Source of the DNA: Sphingomonas sp. BK345
GTDB lineage: Bacteria > Pseudomonadota > Alphaproteobacteria > Sphingomonadales > Sphingomonadaceae
NCBI RefSeq assembly: GCF_014193845.1
Contig: NZ_JACHZX010000001.1
Coordinates: 682,001 to 746,000, forward strand
Direction: 5' to 3'
DNA: 64,000 bases
Below, piece after piece: positions 28,475 to 38,594 of this stretch. Position numbers and translations under genes: made by a program. How positions within the stretch are numbered: position 1 is the first letter of the stretch; the number at the start of each line of letters is the position of its first letter. The notes beneath the pieces were generated by a model that did not search any database, was not told the DNA's origin, and worked only from the letters and a program-made list of their open reading frames with translations.

Positions 28475-29659
28475 TCAGAAGGCCGCGATGCCGGTGATCG
28501 CCCGTCCGAGGATCAGCGCGTGGACGTCGTGCGCGCCCTCATAGGTGTTGACCGTCTCGAGGTTCATCAGATGGCGCATCACCTGATACTCGCCCGAGAT
28601 GCCGTTGCCGCCGTGCATGTCGCGCGCCGCGCGCGCGACGTCGAGCGCCTTGCCGACGTTGTTGCGCTTGACCAGCGAGACCATCTCGGGCGCGAACCGG
28701 CCCTCGTCCATCAGCCGCCCGACGCGCAGGCTCGCCTGCAGCCCGAGCGCGATCTCGGTCTCCATGTCGGCCAGCTTCTTCTGGAACAGCTGGCGCCCGG
28801 CGAGCGGCGTGCCGAACTGCCGGCGGTCGAGCCCGTATTGGCGCGCGGCGTGGAAGCAATATTCCGCCGCGCCCAGCGCGCCCCAGCTGATCCCGAAGCG
28901 CGCGCGATTGAGACAGCCGAACGGCCCCTTCAGCCCCGCCACGTTCGGCAGCAGCGCGTCCTCGCCGACCTCGACCTCGTCCATCATCACCATCCCGGTG
29001 ATCGAGGCGCGCAAGCTCAATTTGCCCTCGATCTTGGGCGTGGCGAGCCCCTTCGCGCCCTTCTCCAGCACGAAGCCGCGGATCGCGCCGTCGTGCGCGT
29101 CGCTCTTGGCCCAGATCACGAACACGTCCGCGATCGGGCTGTTCGAGATCCACGTCTTGGCGCCCGAGAGCACGTAGCCGCCGTCCACCTTGCGCGCGCG
29201 CGTCGTCATGCCGCCGGGGTCCGAGCCGGCGTCGGGCTCGGTGAGGCCGAAGCAGCCGATCAGCTCGCCGCGCGCCAGCCCGGGCAGCCAGCGATGGCGC
29301 TGCTCCTCCGAGCCATAGGCGTAGATCGGGTACATCACGAGGCTCGACTGCACGCTCATCATCGAGCGATACCCTGAGTCGATCCGCTCCACCTCGCGCG
29401 CCACCAGCCCATAGGCGACATAGGAGGCGCCGACGCCGCCATATTCCTCCGGGATGGTCGGGCCGAGCAGCCCCAGCGCCCCCATCTCGCGGAAGATCGC
29501 GGGATCGGTGTGCTCGTTGGCGAACGCCTCGACGATGCGCGGCGCGAGCTTGTCCTCCGCGTACGCACGCGCGGTGTCGCGTACCATCCGCTCGTCCTCG
29601 CTCAGCTGATCGTCGAGCAGGAACGGGTCTGCCCAGTCGAACCGGCCCATCTGGGTCAT
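28475..29659 (-). CDS. gcdH: glutaryl-CoA dehydrogenase-like acyl-CoA dehydrogenase
   Basis: FAD enzyme that oxidises and decarboxylates glutaryl-CoA to crotonyl-CoA in lysine, tryptophan and benzoyl-CoA breakdown. The 394-residue protein has normal length. [17 protein letters not shown] and [16 protein letters not shown] form the flavin-binding middle domain. [12 protein letters not shown] and the catalytic Glu in [20 protein letters not shown] match GCDH closely. The start is ATG 29659 or Met4 at 29650. It lies alone, 7 bp from the kinase gene stop. Confidence 0.92.
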   Translation of the reverse strand: MTQMGRFDWADPFLLDDQLSEDERMVRDTARAYAEDKLAPRIVEAFANEHTDPAIFREMGALGLLGPTIPEEYGGVGASYVAYGLVAREVERIDSGYRSMMSVQSSLVMYPIYAYGSEEQRHRWLPGLARGELIGCFGLTEPDAGSDPGGMTTRARKVDGGYVLSGAKTWISNSPIADVFVIWAKSDAHDGAIRGFVLEKGAKGLATPKIEGKLSLRASITGMVMMDEVEVGEDALLPNVAGLKGPFGCLNRARFGISWGALGAAEYCFHAARQYGLDRRQFGTPLAGRQLFQKKLADMETEIALGLQASLRVGRLMDEGRFAPEMVSLVKRNNVGKALDVARAARDMHGGNGISGEYQVMRHLMNLETVNTYEGAHDVHALILGRAITGIAAF

Positions 29660-29666
29660 GCGGTGT

Positions 29667-31538
29667 TCAATCCTCTCCGATGTCGTGCCCGGCGCGGCCG
29701 GTCTCTGGCTCCGGCTCTAGCGCAGCGCGCGCGGTTTCGGAACCGCGCGAGGCGGGCAGCGCGATCTCGCAATGGACGCCGTCGTCGCGCAGCGCGAAGC
29801 GGGTGCGCGCGCCGAGCTGATAGGGCAAGGCATGCTCGATCAGCTCGCGCCCATAGCCGCCGCCCGGCGCCGGCGCGTCGGCGACGGGATCGCGCGCGAC
29901 CCCGCTCTCGTGCCAGGTGACGTGCAGCATCGGCGAGCCCCCGTCCGCCGCGACTCGCCAGTCCAGCGCCAGCCGCCCGCCCCGCGGCGACAGCGCGCCA
30001 TATTTGAGTGCGTTGGTGGCGAGTTCGTGGAGCGCGAGCGCGAAGGTCTGCACCGTGCTGGAGCGCAGCCGCACGCCGACCGGCCCGGTCATGGTCACCC
30101 GTCCCGAGCCGAGCCAGTCGGCGCCGCCGAGCGACTCGAGCTCGCTCCGCGCCAGCTCGTCGAAGGTGATGCGATCCCCCTCGCTGAGCCGCGCGAGCAG
30201 CCCGTTGACCCGCGCCAGCGCGCGCAGCCGGTCATCGAACCGGCCGGCGAAATCGTCGAGCGAGGCGCTGCTCGCGATCAGCTGGTTCGACAGGCCGCGG
30301 ACGACGCCGAGCAGGTTACGCGTCCGGTGCTGCAGCTCGGCGACGAGCACCTCGAGCCGGTCCGAGCTCGCCTTGGCCGCGGTGGCATCCTCGCTGATCC
30401 CGCCGATGCGGTGGACCCGGCCCTCGCCGTCGCGGATCGGGAAAGCGGTGTCACGCACCCAGCGCACCGCGCCGTCGGCGGCACGGCGGATACGGAACTC
30501 GGCGGTGACGGTCGCGCCCGCGCGGACGCGGCGCACCGCGTCGATCGCGCCGGCGCGGTCGGCGGGCAGGATCAGCCGCGCGACGCGGCGCAGGTCGTCG
30601 CGGCCGCCGACCGTCGCCAACGGCAGGCCGTACAGGCGCTCGAAGGCGGGGCTGGCATATTCGATGCGCAGGTCGCGCGCGTCGCGCACCCACAAAGCGT
30701 CGGCCGACGCGGCGCCGAACTGCCGGAAGCGCGCCTCGCTCTCGCGCAGCGCCGCCTCGGCGCGCTTGCGCGCAGTAAGATCGATCGTGACGACCAGCAG
30801 CGAGCGCGCCGGATCGCCCGGCGCACCGAGCGGGGTGATGCTGCTGTTCGCCCAGACGCTGGTGCCGTCGGAGCGATGGTAGCATTTGTCGAGCGTGGCG
30901 GTGCGCCCGCTCGCCAGCGCGCGTTCCACTGCGGCGACGGAGGGGGCGAGATAGGCCGGCTGGGTCACGTCGGCGACGCCGAGGCGCAGCAGCTCGGCCT
31001 CGTTGCGGCCGAGCAGACGACACAGCTCCTGGTTGACGCGCAGGAAACGTCCCTGCTGGTCGACCTCGGACAGGCCGACCGAGGCGGCGGAGAAGATCGC
31101 GCGCAGCCGCGCTTCCGCCGCGGCACGCTCGATGTCGCGGCCGCGCTCGGCCGTGACGTCGCGTTGCACGCCGATCCAGCCCTCGATCGCACCCGCGGCG
31201 TCGCGGATCGGGTCGATCGTCCAGTCGACGACGTAGCGCGTGCCGTCCTTGCGATAGTTGACCGCCTCGCCGGCATAGCCGCGGCCGGCGCGCAGCGCGT
31301 CCCGGAGCGCGGCGAGCACCGCGCGATCGGTCTCGGGGCCCTGGAGGATCCGCGGCGTCGCCCCGAGCAGTTCGTGCTCGGCATAGCCGGTCAGCGCACA
31401 CATCGCCGCGTTGACGAAGCGGATCACCGGCCCCGGGCGCTCGACCTCGGGTCCGGTGACGACGATGGCGTGCCCCGCCGCCATCGCGGCGCGGCGGAAC
31501 CAGCGGGCGTCCTCCTCCTCGTGCGGCGATCCGGTCAT
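29667..31538 (-). CDS. PAS-domain sensor histidine kinase, HWE family
   Basis: Soluble two-component kinase of 623 residues with no membrane helix. It has three PAS domains at about residues 15-135, 140-258 and 265-385, then an HWE kinase core: phospho-acceptor His404 in [13 protein letters not shown]-box [13 protein letters not shown] (504-516) and the signature WHESG (542-546). The first PAS has the LOV-like block [10 protein letters not shown], but the photoactive Cys position is Pro62, so flavin photochemistry is unlikely. HWE kinases are typical of alphaproteobacteria and often feed the PhyR-EcfG general stress response. No response regulator is adjacent. Confidence 0.92.
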   Translation of the reverse strand: MTGSPHEEEDARWFRRAAMAAGHAIVVTGPEVERPGPVIRFVNAAMCALTGYAEHELLGATPRILQGPETDRAVLAALRDALRAGRGYAGEAVNYRKDGTRYVVDWTIDPIRDAAGAIEGWIGVQRDVTAERGRDIERAAAEARLRAIFSAASVGLSEVDQQGRFLRVNQELCRLLGRNEAELLRLGVADVTQPAYLAPSVAAVERALASGRTATLDKCYHRSDGTSVWANSSITPLGAPGDPARSLLVVTIDLTARKRAEAALRESEARFRQFGAASADALWVRDARDLRIEYASPAFERLYGLPLATVGGRDDLRRVARLILPADRAGAIDAVRRVRAGATVTAEFRIRRAADGAVRWVRDTAFPIRDGEGRVHRIGGISEDATAAKASSDRLEVLVAELQHRTRNLLGVVRGLSNQLIASSASLDDFAGRFDDRLRALARVNGLLARLSEGDRITFDELARSELESLGGADWLGSGRVTMTGPVGVRLRSSTVQTFALALHELATNALKYGALSPRGGRLALDWRVAADGGSPMLHVTWHESGVARDPVADAPAPGGGYGRELIEHALPYQLGARTRFALRDDGVHCEIALPASRGSETARAALEPEPETGRAGHDIGED

Positions 31539-31756
31539 CGCGCCGGTCTACCGGGCGTTATGCCCCACCGCCAGCGAGTTGACGGCGTCGCGGTACGCTC
31601 TGCGCGACGATGACGGTCGCCGCGCCCGGATCACCGCGCGCCGGACCGGGCGTCGCGGGCGGACCGGGGTGCCGCGCCGGCCGCCCCTCTTCCCGGCGTC
31701 ATCCTGAACTCGTTTCAGGATGGCATTGCAGGGGATGACTGACGCTGCACCGCCCC

Positions 31757-34342
31757 TCAGAACTTCGCGCCCAGCCGCAGCCCGATCGTGCGCGGGGTGA
31801 TCGGCACGGCATAGGGCCGCTGGTAGCAGGAGCCGCATTGGACGAAGCGGGCGATCTGGCCGCGCTCGTCCCACAGGTTACGCGCGAACAGCTCGAGCGT
31901 GTATTTGCCCCAGTCCGCTCCCAGCGCGAGATTGCCCGTGGTGTAGGCGGGCAGCCGGCCGATCTCCGCCGACGGATTGGCGAGACGGCCGGTGCCGACC
32001 TCCTCGACGCTGAGCCGGATGTCCGACGCCGCCGAGCTCTGGTGCGCCACCAGCCCCTGAAGGTAGGCCTTCGCCGCGCCGATGGGGACGGTGTAGCGCG
32101 CGGTCGCGCTCAGCTTGAAGCGCGGCGTGATCGGCAGGCGCCGGCCCGCCGCGGCGACCACGTCGCTGCCGTCGCCGATGCAGGTGACCGTCCGGCACAG
32201 ATCGGTGCGTGTCTTGGCGTCGGTATAGGCGCCCGAGGCGGTGAAGGAGAGCGGCCCGGCGCTGACGTTGGCGTCCATCTCGATGCCGCGGATGCGCGCG
32301 TCGGGGCCGTTCTGGATCACGGTGAAGCTGTTCTCGCCCAGGAAGGCGAACTGGAACTGGTCCCAGTCCTGCTGGTACACCGCGCCGTTGATGCGCAACC
32401 GCCCGTCGAGCCAGGTCGTCTTCCAGCCGAGCTCGTAGTTGGTGAGGAAGTCGGCGTCATAGTCGCCGACGTCGCCGCGCCGGTTGATCCCGCCGGGCCG
32501 GAAGCCCTTCGACCAGGTCGCGTAGAGCAGCAACAGGTCGGTCGGCTTCCACGTCGCGTTGAAGCGGTAGGTCACGCCCTGGCCATCGGCGCGCTTGGGC
32601 ACCACCGTGTTGCCCTTGACCACGCCGAGGTTGGCGCAGGGGATACCGCCGACATCCTTGGTCGTCAGGAAGGCGCTGGTGTCGCCGCCGTTAAGATAGG
32701 CGTCGCGCAGTGTGCCGCCGCCGGCGAGATAGCAGCTCGCCACGCCGGTGCGCGAGCTGCCCGCGGCGTTGAACGGCGAGGCCGTATAGGGCCGGCCGTC
32801 CTCGGGATCGACGCCGGGATTGCGGCCGAAGCCGAAGAAGCCGACGAGCGAATTGTCGTAGATGAAGGCGCGCCCGCCCGCGGTCAGCGTCAGCCGCGGC
32901 GTGAGGTCGTAGCTCGCCTCGCCGAACACCGCGTAATCCTTGTCGACGCGGTGCTGGCGGGTCAGCCACAGCGTGCCGGTATAGCCGTTGACCGACACGT
33001 CCGGGCCCAGGTTGGGGATCTGATAGTCCTGGAAGATCAGGTTGCTCTGCCGCTGGTAGAAGCCACCCGCGACGATCCGGAAGGGCTGGTCCGCGGGCGA
33101 GGCGACGCGCAGCTCTTGGCTGGTCTTCTTGAAATGGTCGCGCCCGACGACGCGCTGGCGTGGGTCGACGGTGTTGCCGGCGGCGTCCTGGTAGTAGAAA
33201 TAGCCCGCCAGCCCGCCGACCGACGAGTAGAGCGAGTCATAGGCTTCCGAGTAATCGGTATAGTCGGTCGACTGCTCGGCGCGGCGGTCGAGATAGGCGC
33301 CGGCATAGGTCACGTCCCAGTTGCCGAGCTGCCCCTCGATCGTCAGCGCCGCCTGGGCGAAGCGATCCTTGCGATATTCGGGGTAGAAATGCTGCACCTC
33401 GAGGTCGCCGACCTTCGGGTCGAAGGCGTAGCTGCCGTGGCTGCGCTGTTCCTGGTAGAGGAAGGTCGGCGTCGCGGTCCAATTGTCGTCGAGGTCGATC
33501 TTGAGCGCGGCGCGGCCGCCATAGGTCTCGGTGTCGTTATAGTCCTTCTCGACGAACTGGTCGTTGGTGACGGTGATGCCGCCGGGCTGGGGCAGGAAGC
33601 TGCGCGTGCCGGGCACGTTGTCGATGAAGCCGGCGTCGCGCTGGTAGAAGCCGACCACGCGCAGCGCCATGCGCTCGCTGATCGGGATGTTGAGCATCCC
33701 CTCGGTGGTATAGCCGATCCCGCCCGAGCGGACGCTGTTCACCTCGCCGTCGACGCGGCCGTAGAAGCCGGCGGTGTCGGGCTTGTTGGTGATGATGCGG
33801 ATCGTCCCCGCCTCGCTCGACGCGCCGTAGAGCGTGCCCTGCGGGCCGGCGAGGCTCTCGATCCGCGCGACGTCGTAGATGTGGATGTCGAGCGTGCCGC
33901 CGATCGTGGTGACGGGCTGCTCGTCGAGATAGGTGCCGACCGAGGGCAGCGAGCCCGAGTGGTTGCCGTCGCCGCCCGAGGCGACGCCGCGCATGTAGAC
34001 GGTGGTGACGCCGGGCTGCGACGACTGGAACGCCACCGATGGCAGCAGCTGAGTATATTCGTTGAAGTTCGAGACGTTGAGCTGATCCAGCCGGCGCGTG
34101 CCGATGGCCTGGATGCTGATCGGCACGTTCTGGATGTTCTCGTCGCGCTTCTGCGCGGTGACGATGATGTCGCCGTCGGTGGTGCTGCTGTTCTGCGGCA
34201 CGTCGGCCTGGGTGGTCTGGCCCGAGCCGGTCGGCGCGGCGGCGACCTGGTCGGACGCCGTGCCCTGAGCCGCCGCCGGGGACGCGATCGCGGCCGACGC
34301 GAGAAGCTGCACCAGCACGCGACGTTTGAAGCTCACCACCAC
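31757..34342 (-). CDS. TonB-dependent receptor
   Basis: Outer-membrane receptor of 861 residues. Signal peptide ends SPAAAQ; the box is DIIVTAQKRDENIQNVPISI; the plug has GPQGTLYGASSEAGTIRIITN, the typical sphingomonad and Caulobacter type. The barrel ends TPRTIGLRLGAKF. No in-frame ATG lies near the start; GTG 34342 (or the next GTG codons) follows a short G-rich ribosome-binding site. No transport partners nearby, so the substrate is unknown. Confidence 0.92.
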   Translation of the reverse strand: MVVSFKRRVLVQLLASAAIASPAAAQGTASDQVAAAPTGSGQTTQADVPQNSSTTDGDIIVTAQKRDENIQNVPISIQAIGTRRLDQLNVSNFNEYTQLLPSVAFQSSQPGVTTVYMRGVASGGDGNHSGSLPSVGTYLDEQPVTTIGGTLDIHIYDVARIESLAGPQGTLYGASSEAGTIRIITNKPDTAGFYGRVDGEVNSVRSGGIGYTTEGMLNIPISERMALRVVGFYQRDAGFIDNVPGTRSFLPQPGGITVTNDQFVEKDYNDTETYGGRAALKIDLDDNWTATPTFLYQEQRSHGSYAFDPKVGDLEVQHFYPEYRKDRFAQAALTIEGQLGNWDVTYAGAYLDRRAEQSTDYTDYSEAYDSLYSSVGGLAGYFYYQDAAGNTVDPRQRVVGRDHFKKTSQELRVASPADQPFRIVAGGFYQRQSNLIFQDYQIPNLGPDVSVNGYTGTLWLTRQHRVDKDYAVFGEASYDLTPRLTLTAGGRAFIYDNSLVGFFGFGRNPGVDPEDGRPYTASPFNAAGSSRTGVASCYLAGGGTLRDAYLNGGDTSAFLTTKDVGGIPCANLGVVKGNTVVPKRADGQGVTYRFNATWKPTDLLLLYATWSKGFRPGGINRRGDVGDYDADFLTNYELGWKTTWLDGRLRINGAVYQQDWDQFQFAFLGENSFTVIQNGPDARIRGIEMDANVSAGPLSFTASGAYTDAKTRTDLCRTVTCIGDGSDVVAAAGRRLPITPRFKLSATARYTVPIGAAKAYLQGLVAHQSSAASDIRLSVEEVGTGRLANPSAEIGRLPAYTTGNLALGADWGKYTLELFARNLWDERGQIARFVQCGSCYQRPYAVPITPRTIGLRLGAKF

Positions 34343-34810
34343 AATGCCCCCATTGTTGCGACTGTATCACGGGCATGCTGCGCTGCGGCGGGTGGCTTCG
34401 TCAATCGGGGGCGGCGACCGGTTGCGACATTTTGTTGCCGCGGCGATGCTGCGGGTGGGGCGCATCGCATGGTAATCGCTGGTGTAAGCGACACTAAGGG
34501 TCGGCGGCGCGCGGGCGACCGGGCTTTCGCGGTACCCCCGTCATCCCTGCGGAGGCAGGGATCCAGACGCGCGGACCTTCGTGAAAGAGCCGGCACGTCG
34601 GCGTGTATGGATCCCCGCCTCCGCGGGGATGACGGACGAAATTGGGCGATACGTCGCGGGCGAGAGGACAATGGTGTGAGCGCCCCGTCACACCTGCGCC
34701 GTCAGCAACCCAGCCTGATCCATGTCGCTGTAGCCAGCGCGGTCTTTCCCCTCGGGCGAATTTCGCCTCCTCCACGCAGCGCCCGCACCGCTCGCTCGTT
34801 GTCGCCGACC
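34343..34810. other. intergenic region upstream of TBDR and PAP2 gene
   Basis: A 468-bp gap between divergent genes. It holds the family B repeat at 34538-34635 and must contain both promoters. I see no further open frame or structured element that I can support. Confidence 0.5.
34538..34635. repeat. intergenic inverted repeat, family B
   Basis: Arms CCGTCATCCCTGCGGAGGC and GCCTCCGCGGGGATGACGG with GGATCCAGACGCG inside, related to 24192-24338. Confidence 0.85.
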
Positions 34811-35518
34811 ATGCAGACGATGATCGACCGCGCCGTTCCCGCCGAGGAGCCACGCGAGGCCCCGCCCGCCCCGCCCGTCCTGTGGATCGCGCTCGGCCTC
34901 GCCGGGCTGGTCGGCGTGGCGCTGCTCGCGCGGCTGGTCGCGGGCGGTGCGCCGCTCGCCTGGGATCGCGCGATCATGCTCGCGCTGCGCGTGCCCGGCG
35001 ACCCGGCGCAGCCGATCGGCCCGCGCTGGCTGCACGCCGCACTGATCGACGTCACCGCGCTGGGCAGCGGCACGGTGCTGACGCTGGTGGTGGCGGGGAC
35101 GATCGGGCTGCTGCTGGTGCGGCGGCTGTGGCTCACCGCGGCGCTGATCGCGGCGGCGACGATCAGCGGCTCGATCATCGCGGCGCAGGCGAAATACTGG
35201 GTCGGCCGGCCGCGGCCCGAGCTGGTCGACCATCTCGTCCAGGTCACCGGTCTCAGCTTCCCGAGCGGGCACGCCACCAACAGCGCGCTGGTGTATCTCA
35301 CGCTCGCCGGGCTGGTGGCGCAGGTGGCGGACGGTCGCGCGGTGCGCAGCTACATCTTCGCGATCGCGACCCTGCTGACCGGATCGATCGGGGTGAGCCG
35401 CGTGTACCTCGGCGTGCACTGGCCGTCGGACGTGCTGGCAGGCTGGTGCGCCGGCACCGGATGGGCGGCGCTGTGGTGGTGGCTCGGCGCGACGCTGCGG
35501 CGTTCGCTGGCGCGTTAG
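34811..35518 (+). CDS. PAP2 family phosphatase (membrane)
   Basis: Inner-membrane phosphatase, probably acting on undecaprenyl diphosphate or a phospholipid. The 235-residue protein has about six helices and the three PAP2 motifs: KYWVGRPRP (128-136), PSGH (151-154) and SRVYLGVHWPSD (196-207), with the catalytic His residues in the last two. Start ATG 34811 is chosen because the long upstream frame is only antisense to the TBDR. Confidence 0.92.
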   Translation: MQTMIDRAVPAEEPREAPPAPPVLWIALGLAGLVGVALLARLVAGGAPLAWDRAIMLALRVPGDPAQPIGPRWLHAALIDVTALGSGTVLTLVVAGTIGLLLVRRLWLTAALIAAATISGSIIAAQAKYWVGRPRPELVDHLVQVTGLSFPSGHATNSALVYLTLAGLVAQVADGRAVRSYIFAIATLLTGSIGVSRVYLGVHWPSDVLAGWCAGTGWAALWWWLGATLRRSLAR

Positions 35519-35540
35519 CCGTCGATCCAGCGACGCGTTC

Positions 35541-35620
35541 TCGTGCTCCGGCGGACGCCGGAGCCCGGGTTCACGAGCGTGACGGGCGTGGCTCTGGGCT
35601 CCCGCGTCCGAAGGAGCACC
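35541..35620. repeat. intergenic inverted repeat, family D (variant)
   Basis: GTGCTCCGGCGGACGCCGGAGCC and its diverged complement around CTGGGCTCCCGCGTCCG...GGAGCAC, in the gap between convergent PAP2 and CitE-like genes, where it could stop transcription from both sides. Confidence 0.65.
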
Positions 35621-35646
35621 GCGATCTCGGCGACGAGGTTCGCGCG

Positions 35647-36480
35647 CTAGTCCGCGCGCGCCGCCGCGAGCAGCCGCCGCGCCGCGGCCAGGTGCGGCGC
35701 GTCGACCATGCGGCCGTCGAGCTGGAGCGCGCCCGCGCCCGGATTGGTTTCGAACAGCGCGACCACGCGCCGCGCCGCCGCGAGCTCTGCCTCGCTCGGC
35801 GTGAACGCGGCGTTGATCACCGCCACCTGCGCGGGATGGATCGCCATCATGCCCGTGAAGCCGTCGCGCCGGCCACGCGCGGCATAGGCGCCGAGCCCGT
35901 CGAGGTCGCGGAAGTCGGGATAGACCGTCTCGATCGCGGGCACCCCGGCGGCGTGCGCGGCGAAGAGCGCGAGCGCGCGCACCACCCTGTACGGATCGGT
36001 ATAGCCGCCGTCGGCCTCGCGCGACGACGACGCCCCGATCGCCGCGGGCAAGTCCTCCGCGCCCCAGGTCAGCCCCGCCAGCCCGGCGCCGTCATAGTCG
36101 CCGAGCGCGAAGACCGCGCGCGGCGTCTCGGTCGCGATAGGCAGCACCGGATAGTCGCCCGGCAGCGCCTCGCGGAGCGCGGCCACGGTGGCGCGCCCCT
36201 CCGCCTTGGGCAGCACCACGCCGATCAGCGGCGCGCCCGCCAACGCGGCGACGTCGGCGGCGAACGCCTCGGTCGCGACCGGGTTGACCCGCACCAGCAG
36301 CGCCGGCCCGCCCGGCGCCCGCTCGATCAACCTCCGCACCGCGTCGCGCGCCGCCGGCTTGGCGGCGGGCGCGACCGAATCCTCCAGGTCGAGGATCAGC
36401 GCGTCGGCGCCGAGCCCGAGCGCTTTCTCCATCCGCTCCGGGCGGTCGCCCGGCACGAACAGGAGCGAGCGCCACGTCAC
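35647..36480 (-). CDS. HpcH/HpaI aldolase-citrate lyase family (CitE-like)
   Basis: TIM-barrel CoA-ester lyase or thioesterase of the CitE/Mcl/CLYBL type, 277 residues. It starts TWRSLLFVPGDRPERMEKAL (standard CitE opening after the GTG Met). ILDLEDSVAP, LLVRVNP, ATETPRAVF and TWGAEDLPAAIGA carry the Mg-binding Glu and Asp residues. GMMAIHPAQV closes the barrel. Start GTG 36480 overlaps the galE stop (GTGA), so the two are coupled, although their functions look unrelated. Exact substrate (malyl-, citramalyl- or beta-hydroxyacyl-CoA) unknown. Confidence 0.9.
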   Translation of the reverse strand: MTWRSLLFVPGDRPERMEKALGLGADALILDLEDSVAPAAKPAARDAVRRLIERAPGGPALLVRVNPVATEAFAADVAALAGAPLIGVVLPKAEGRATVAALREALPGDYPVLPIATETPRAVFALGDYDGAGLAGLTWGAEDLPAAIGASSSREADGGYTDPYRVVRALALFAAHAAGVPAIETVYPDFRDLDGLGAYAARGRRDGFTGMMAIHPAQVAVINAAFTPSEAELAAARRVVALFETNPGAGALQLDGRMVDAPHLAAARRLLAAARAD

Positions 36481-37487
36481 CGCGCGCGTTCGGCCAGCTG
36501 CCGCTCCCACGCCAGCGCGTCGCGGACGATCCCTTCCAGGTCGTCGCGGCGCGGCGCCCATTCGATCGTGCGCAGGATGGCGGCGTTGTCCGCGACCAGC
36601 TCGGCCGGGTCGCCCGCGCGGCGACCCTCCAGCCGGCGCTCGATCGGGTGGTTGGTGACGCGGTCGACCGCGTCGAGCACCTCGAGCACCGAGAAGCCGC
36701 GGCCGTAGCCGCAGTTGAGCGTGTGGCTCTCGCCCGGCCGGTCGACCAGCAGCTTGAGCGCGGCGACATGCGCCTCGGCGAGGTCGCTGACGTGGATATA
36801 GTCGCGCACCCCGGTGCCGTCGCTGGTCGGGAAGTCGGTGCCGTAGACCGACACCGCGGCGCGCTTGCCCGTCGCCGCCTCGACCGCGATCTTGATCAGG
36901 TGGGTCGCGCCGACGGTCGACTGGCCGCTGCGCCCCTGCGGGTCCGCGCCGGCGACGTTGAAATAGCGCAGGCAGCAGTGATTCATCGGATGCGCCGCCG
37001 AGACGTCCTTGAGCATATGCTCGGTCATCAGCTTGGACATGCCGTAGGGATTGATCGGCACCTTGGGGTCGTTCTCGGCGACGGGAACGCGCTCGGGCGT
37101 GCCATAGGTTGCCGCGGTCGACGAGAAGATGAAGTGCGGCACGCCCTCGGCCACCGCGCTCTCGATCAGGCTGCGCGTCGCCGCGGTGTTGTTGCGATAA
37201 TATTTGAGCGGGTCGATGACCGACTCGGGCACCACGACCGAGCCGGCGAAATGCATGATCGCGCGGACGTTGTGCTCGCGGATCACGTCGCGCACGCGCG
37301 CGTCCTCGACCGCGACGTTGACGAAGGCGGCGCGCGGGTCGACCGCCCAGTCGAAGCCGGTGACGAGATTGTCGATGACGACCACGTCATAGCCCGAGTC
37401 GAGCAGCGCGAGCACGGCGTGGCTGCCGATATAGCCGGCACCGCCGGTCACCATCACCTTGCCGTCGAGCGTCGCGTCCTGCGTCAT
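36477..37487 (-). CDS. galE: UDP-glucose 4-epimerase
   Basis: NAD-dependent extended SDR that interconverts UDP-glucose and UDP-galactose for polysaccharide or galactose metabolism. The 336-residue product has VTGGAGYIGSH at the N-terminus, the Ser in FIFSSTAATYG, the YxxxK pair in YGMSK, and C-terminal blocks LGWxPR-like IEWAPRRDDLE and GTDFPTSDGTGVRDYIHVSDL. It is the first gene of a two-gene unit with the CitE-like gene and is divergent from msrA. Confidence 0.95.
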   Translation of the reverse strand: MTQDATLDGKVMVTGGAGYIGSHAVLALLDSGYDVVVIDNLVTGFDWAVDPRAAFVNVAVEDARVRDVIREHNVRAIMHFAGSVVVPESVIDPLKYYRNNTAATRSLIESAVAEGVPHFIFSSTAATYGTPERVPVAENDPKVPINPYGMSKLMTEHMLKDVSAAHPMNHCCLRYFNVAGADPQGRSGQSTVGATHLIKIAVEAATGKRAAVSVYGTDFPTSDGTGVRDYIHVSDLAEAHVAALKLLVDRPGESHTLNCGYGRGFSVLEVLDAVDRVTNHPIERRLEGRRAGDPAELVADNAAILRTIEWAPRRDDLEGIVRDALAWERQLAERAR

Positions 37488-37554
37488 GCCTGTCTCCCGT
37501 GCCGTTGCCGCCGCCTAGCGGCTTCCTACATGACACGCAAAGGAGACGCTTTTC

Positions 37555-38100
37555 ATGACGGAATATGCGACGCTGGCGGGTGGCTGCTTCTGGTGCACCG
37601 AGGCGGTGTTCAAGGACGTGATCGGGGTCGAGAGCGTCGAGAGCGGCTATATCGGCGGCCACGTCCCCGACCCGACCTACAAGCAGGTGTGCGGCGGCGA
37701 CACCGGCCACGCCGAGGCGATCCGCGTCGGCTTCGACCCCGCGCAGGTGAGCTACGCCGACCTGCTCGATATCTTCTTCGCCACGCACGACCCGACGCAG
37801 CTCAACCGCCAGGGCAATGACGTCGGCACGCAGTACCGCTCGGCGATATTCCCCGAGACGGTGATGCAGGAGGAGCAGGCCAACCAGGCGATCGCGCGTG
37901 CGCAGGAGACGGTCCCGGGCAAGATCGTGACCACGATCGAGGAGTTCGGCGACTGGTACCCCGCCGAGGGCTATCACCAGGACTATTGGGAGACCTCTGG
38001 CCGGTCGAACCCCTATTGCTTGGCGGTGATCCCCCCCAAGCTGCAGAAGCTGCGCAAGAGCTTCGCCGCGCGCAGCAAGGCGAGCGCGCCGGCGGCGTAA
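37555..38100 (+). CDS. msrA: peptide-methionine (S)-S-oxide reductase MsrA
   Basis: Repairs oxidised methionine in proteins. The 181-residue protein has the catalytic motif GCFWCTE with Cys11 near the N-terminus, GYxGG-like [29 protein letters not shown] and [24 protein letters not shown] further Cys near the C-terminus (PYCLAV) may serve in recycling. AAGGAGA precedes ATG 37555. Confidence 0.97.
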   Translation: MTEYATLAGGCFWCTEAVFKDVIGVESVESGYIGGHVPDPTYKQVCGGDTGHAEAIRVGFDPAQVSYADLLDIFFATHDPTQLNRQGNDVGTQYRSAIFPETVMQEEQANQAIARAQETVPGKIVTTIEEFGDWYPAEGYHQDYWETSGRSNPYCLAVIPPKLQKLRKSFAARSKASAPAA

Positions 38101-38185
38101 GAGTGGGGTGGCCGGCCTGGATTCAGGAGGTGGCCGGGTGCGCCGGCCACCGATCTGCTGGCCGCGCTCCCTTCCTCCGTTTCCT

Positions 38186-38283
38186 CCGTCATCCCGGACG
38201 TGTCCCGGGATTCACTCGTCCACGGGAGCAACGTAGCCTGAGTACGCGGAACGCTGGATCCCGGAACAAGTCCGGGAGGACGA
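38186..38283. repeat. intergenic inverted repeat, family A (first of a pair)
   Basis: Arms CCGTCATCCCGGACGTGTCC and its complement ending AGTCCGGGAGGACG. The centre GAGCAACGTAGCCTGAGTACGC is close to that of the next copy, so the pair arose by local duplication. Confidence 0.88.
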
Positions 38284-38367
38284 AGCGGGTGTGGGGGCTT
38301 CGTCGCGGACATCACGTCATCCTCGCCTCGCGCCGGGAGCCGGTATGGGCACTCCATCATGCCCTTC

Positions 38368-38465
38368 CCGTCATCCCGGACCTGGTCCGGGATCCACTCG
38401 TCCGCGTGAGCAACGCCATCTGAGTACGCGGCACGCTGGATCCCGGACCAGGTCCGGGATGACGG
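38368..38465. repeat. intergenic inverted repeat, family A (second of a pair)
   Basis: Arms CCGTCATCCCGGACCTGGTC and GACCAGGTCCGGGATGACGG, with the centre GAGCAACGCCATCTGAGTACGC. The arms are fully complementary while both differ from the neighbouring copy (CCTGG for CGTGT), showing compensatory change. The rest of 38101-38594 holds no gene I can support. Confidence 0.9.
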
Positions 38466-38594
38466 AGGCGACGCGCCTGGCAAGACATCTTCCCTCATGC
38501 CACCCATGCTCCTGCGCACGCAGGAGACCCGGGTGACACGCGATCCGCTCGCCGCCTTGGGTTCCTGCATCCAAAGAAGACACCGCGCCGCCGC

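Noticed and set aside
28475..29659. Plus-strand frames at 28373-29377 as a second gene
   Set aside because: Antisense to glutaryl-CoA dehydrogenase, with no recognisable domain.
34343..34537. Small coding gene before the PAP2 gene
   Set aside because: Only short frames without ribosome-binding site or family likeness.
31838..35518. 1226-residue plus-strand open frame
   Set aside because: Its first 1000 codons are antisense to a clear TBDR gene; only the last 235 codons, from ATG 34811, are a real PAP2 gene.
38013..38570. 185-residue minus-strand frame in the msrA-tsaC gap
   Set aside because: It consists of translated family A repeats and overlaps msrA antisense.
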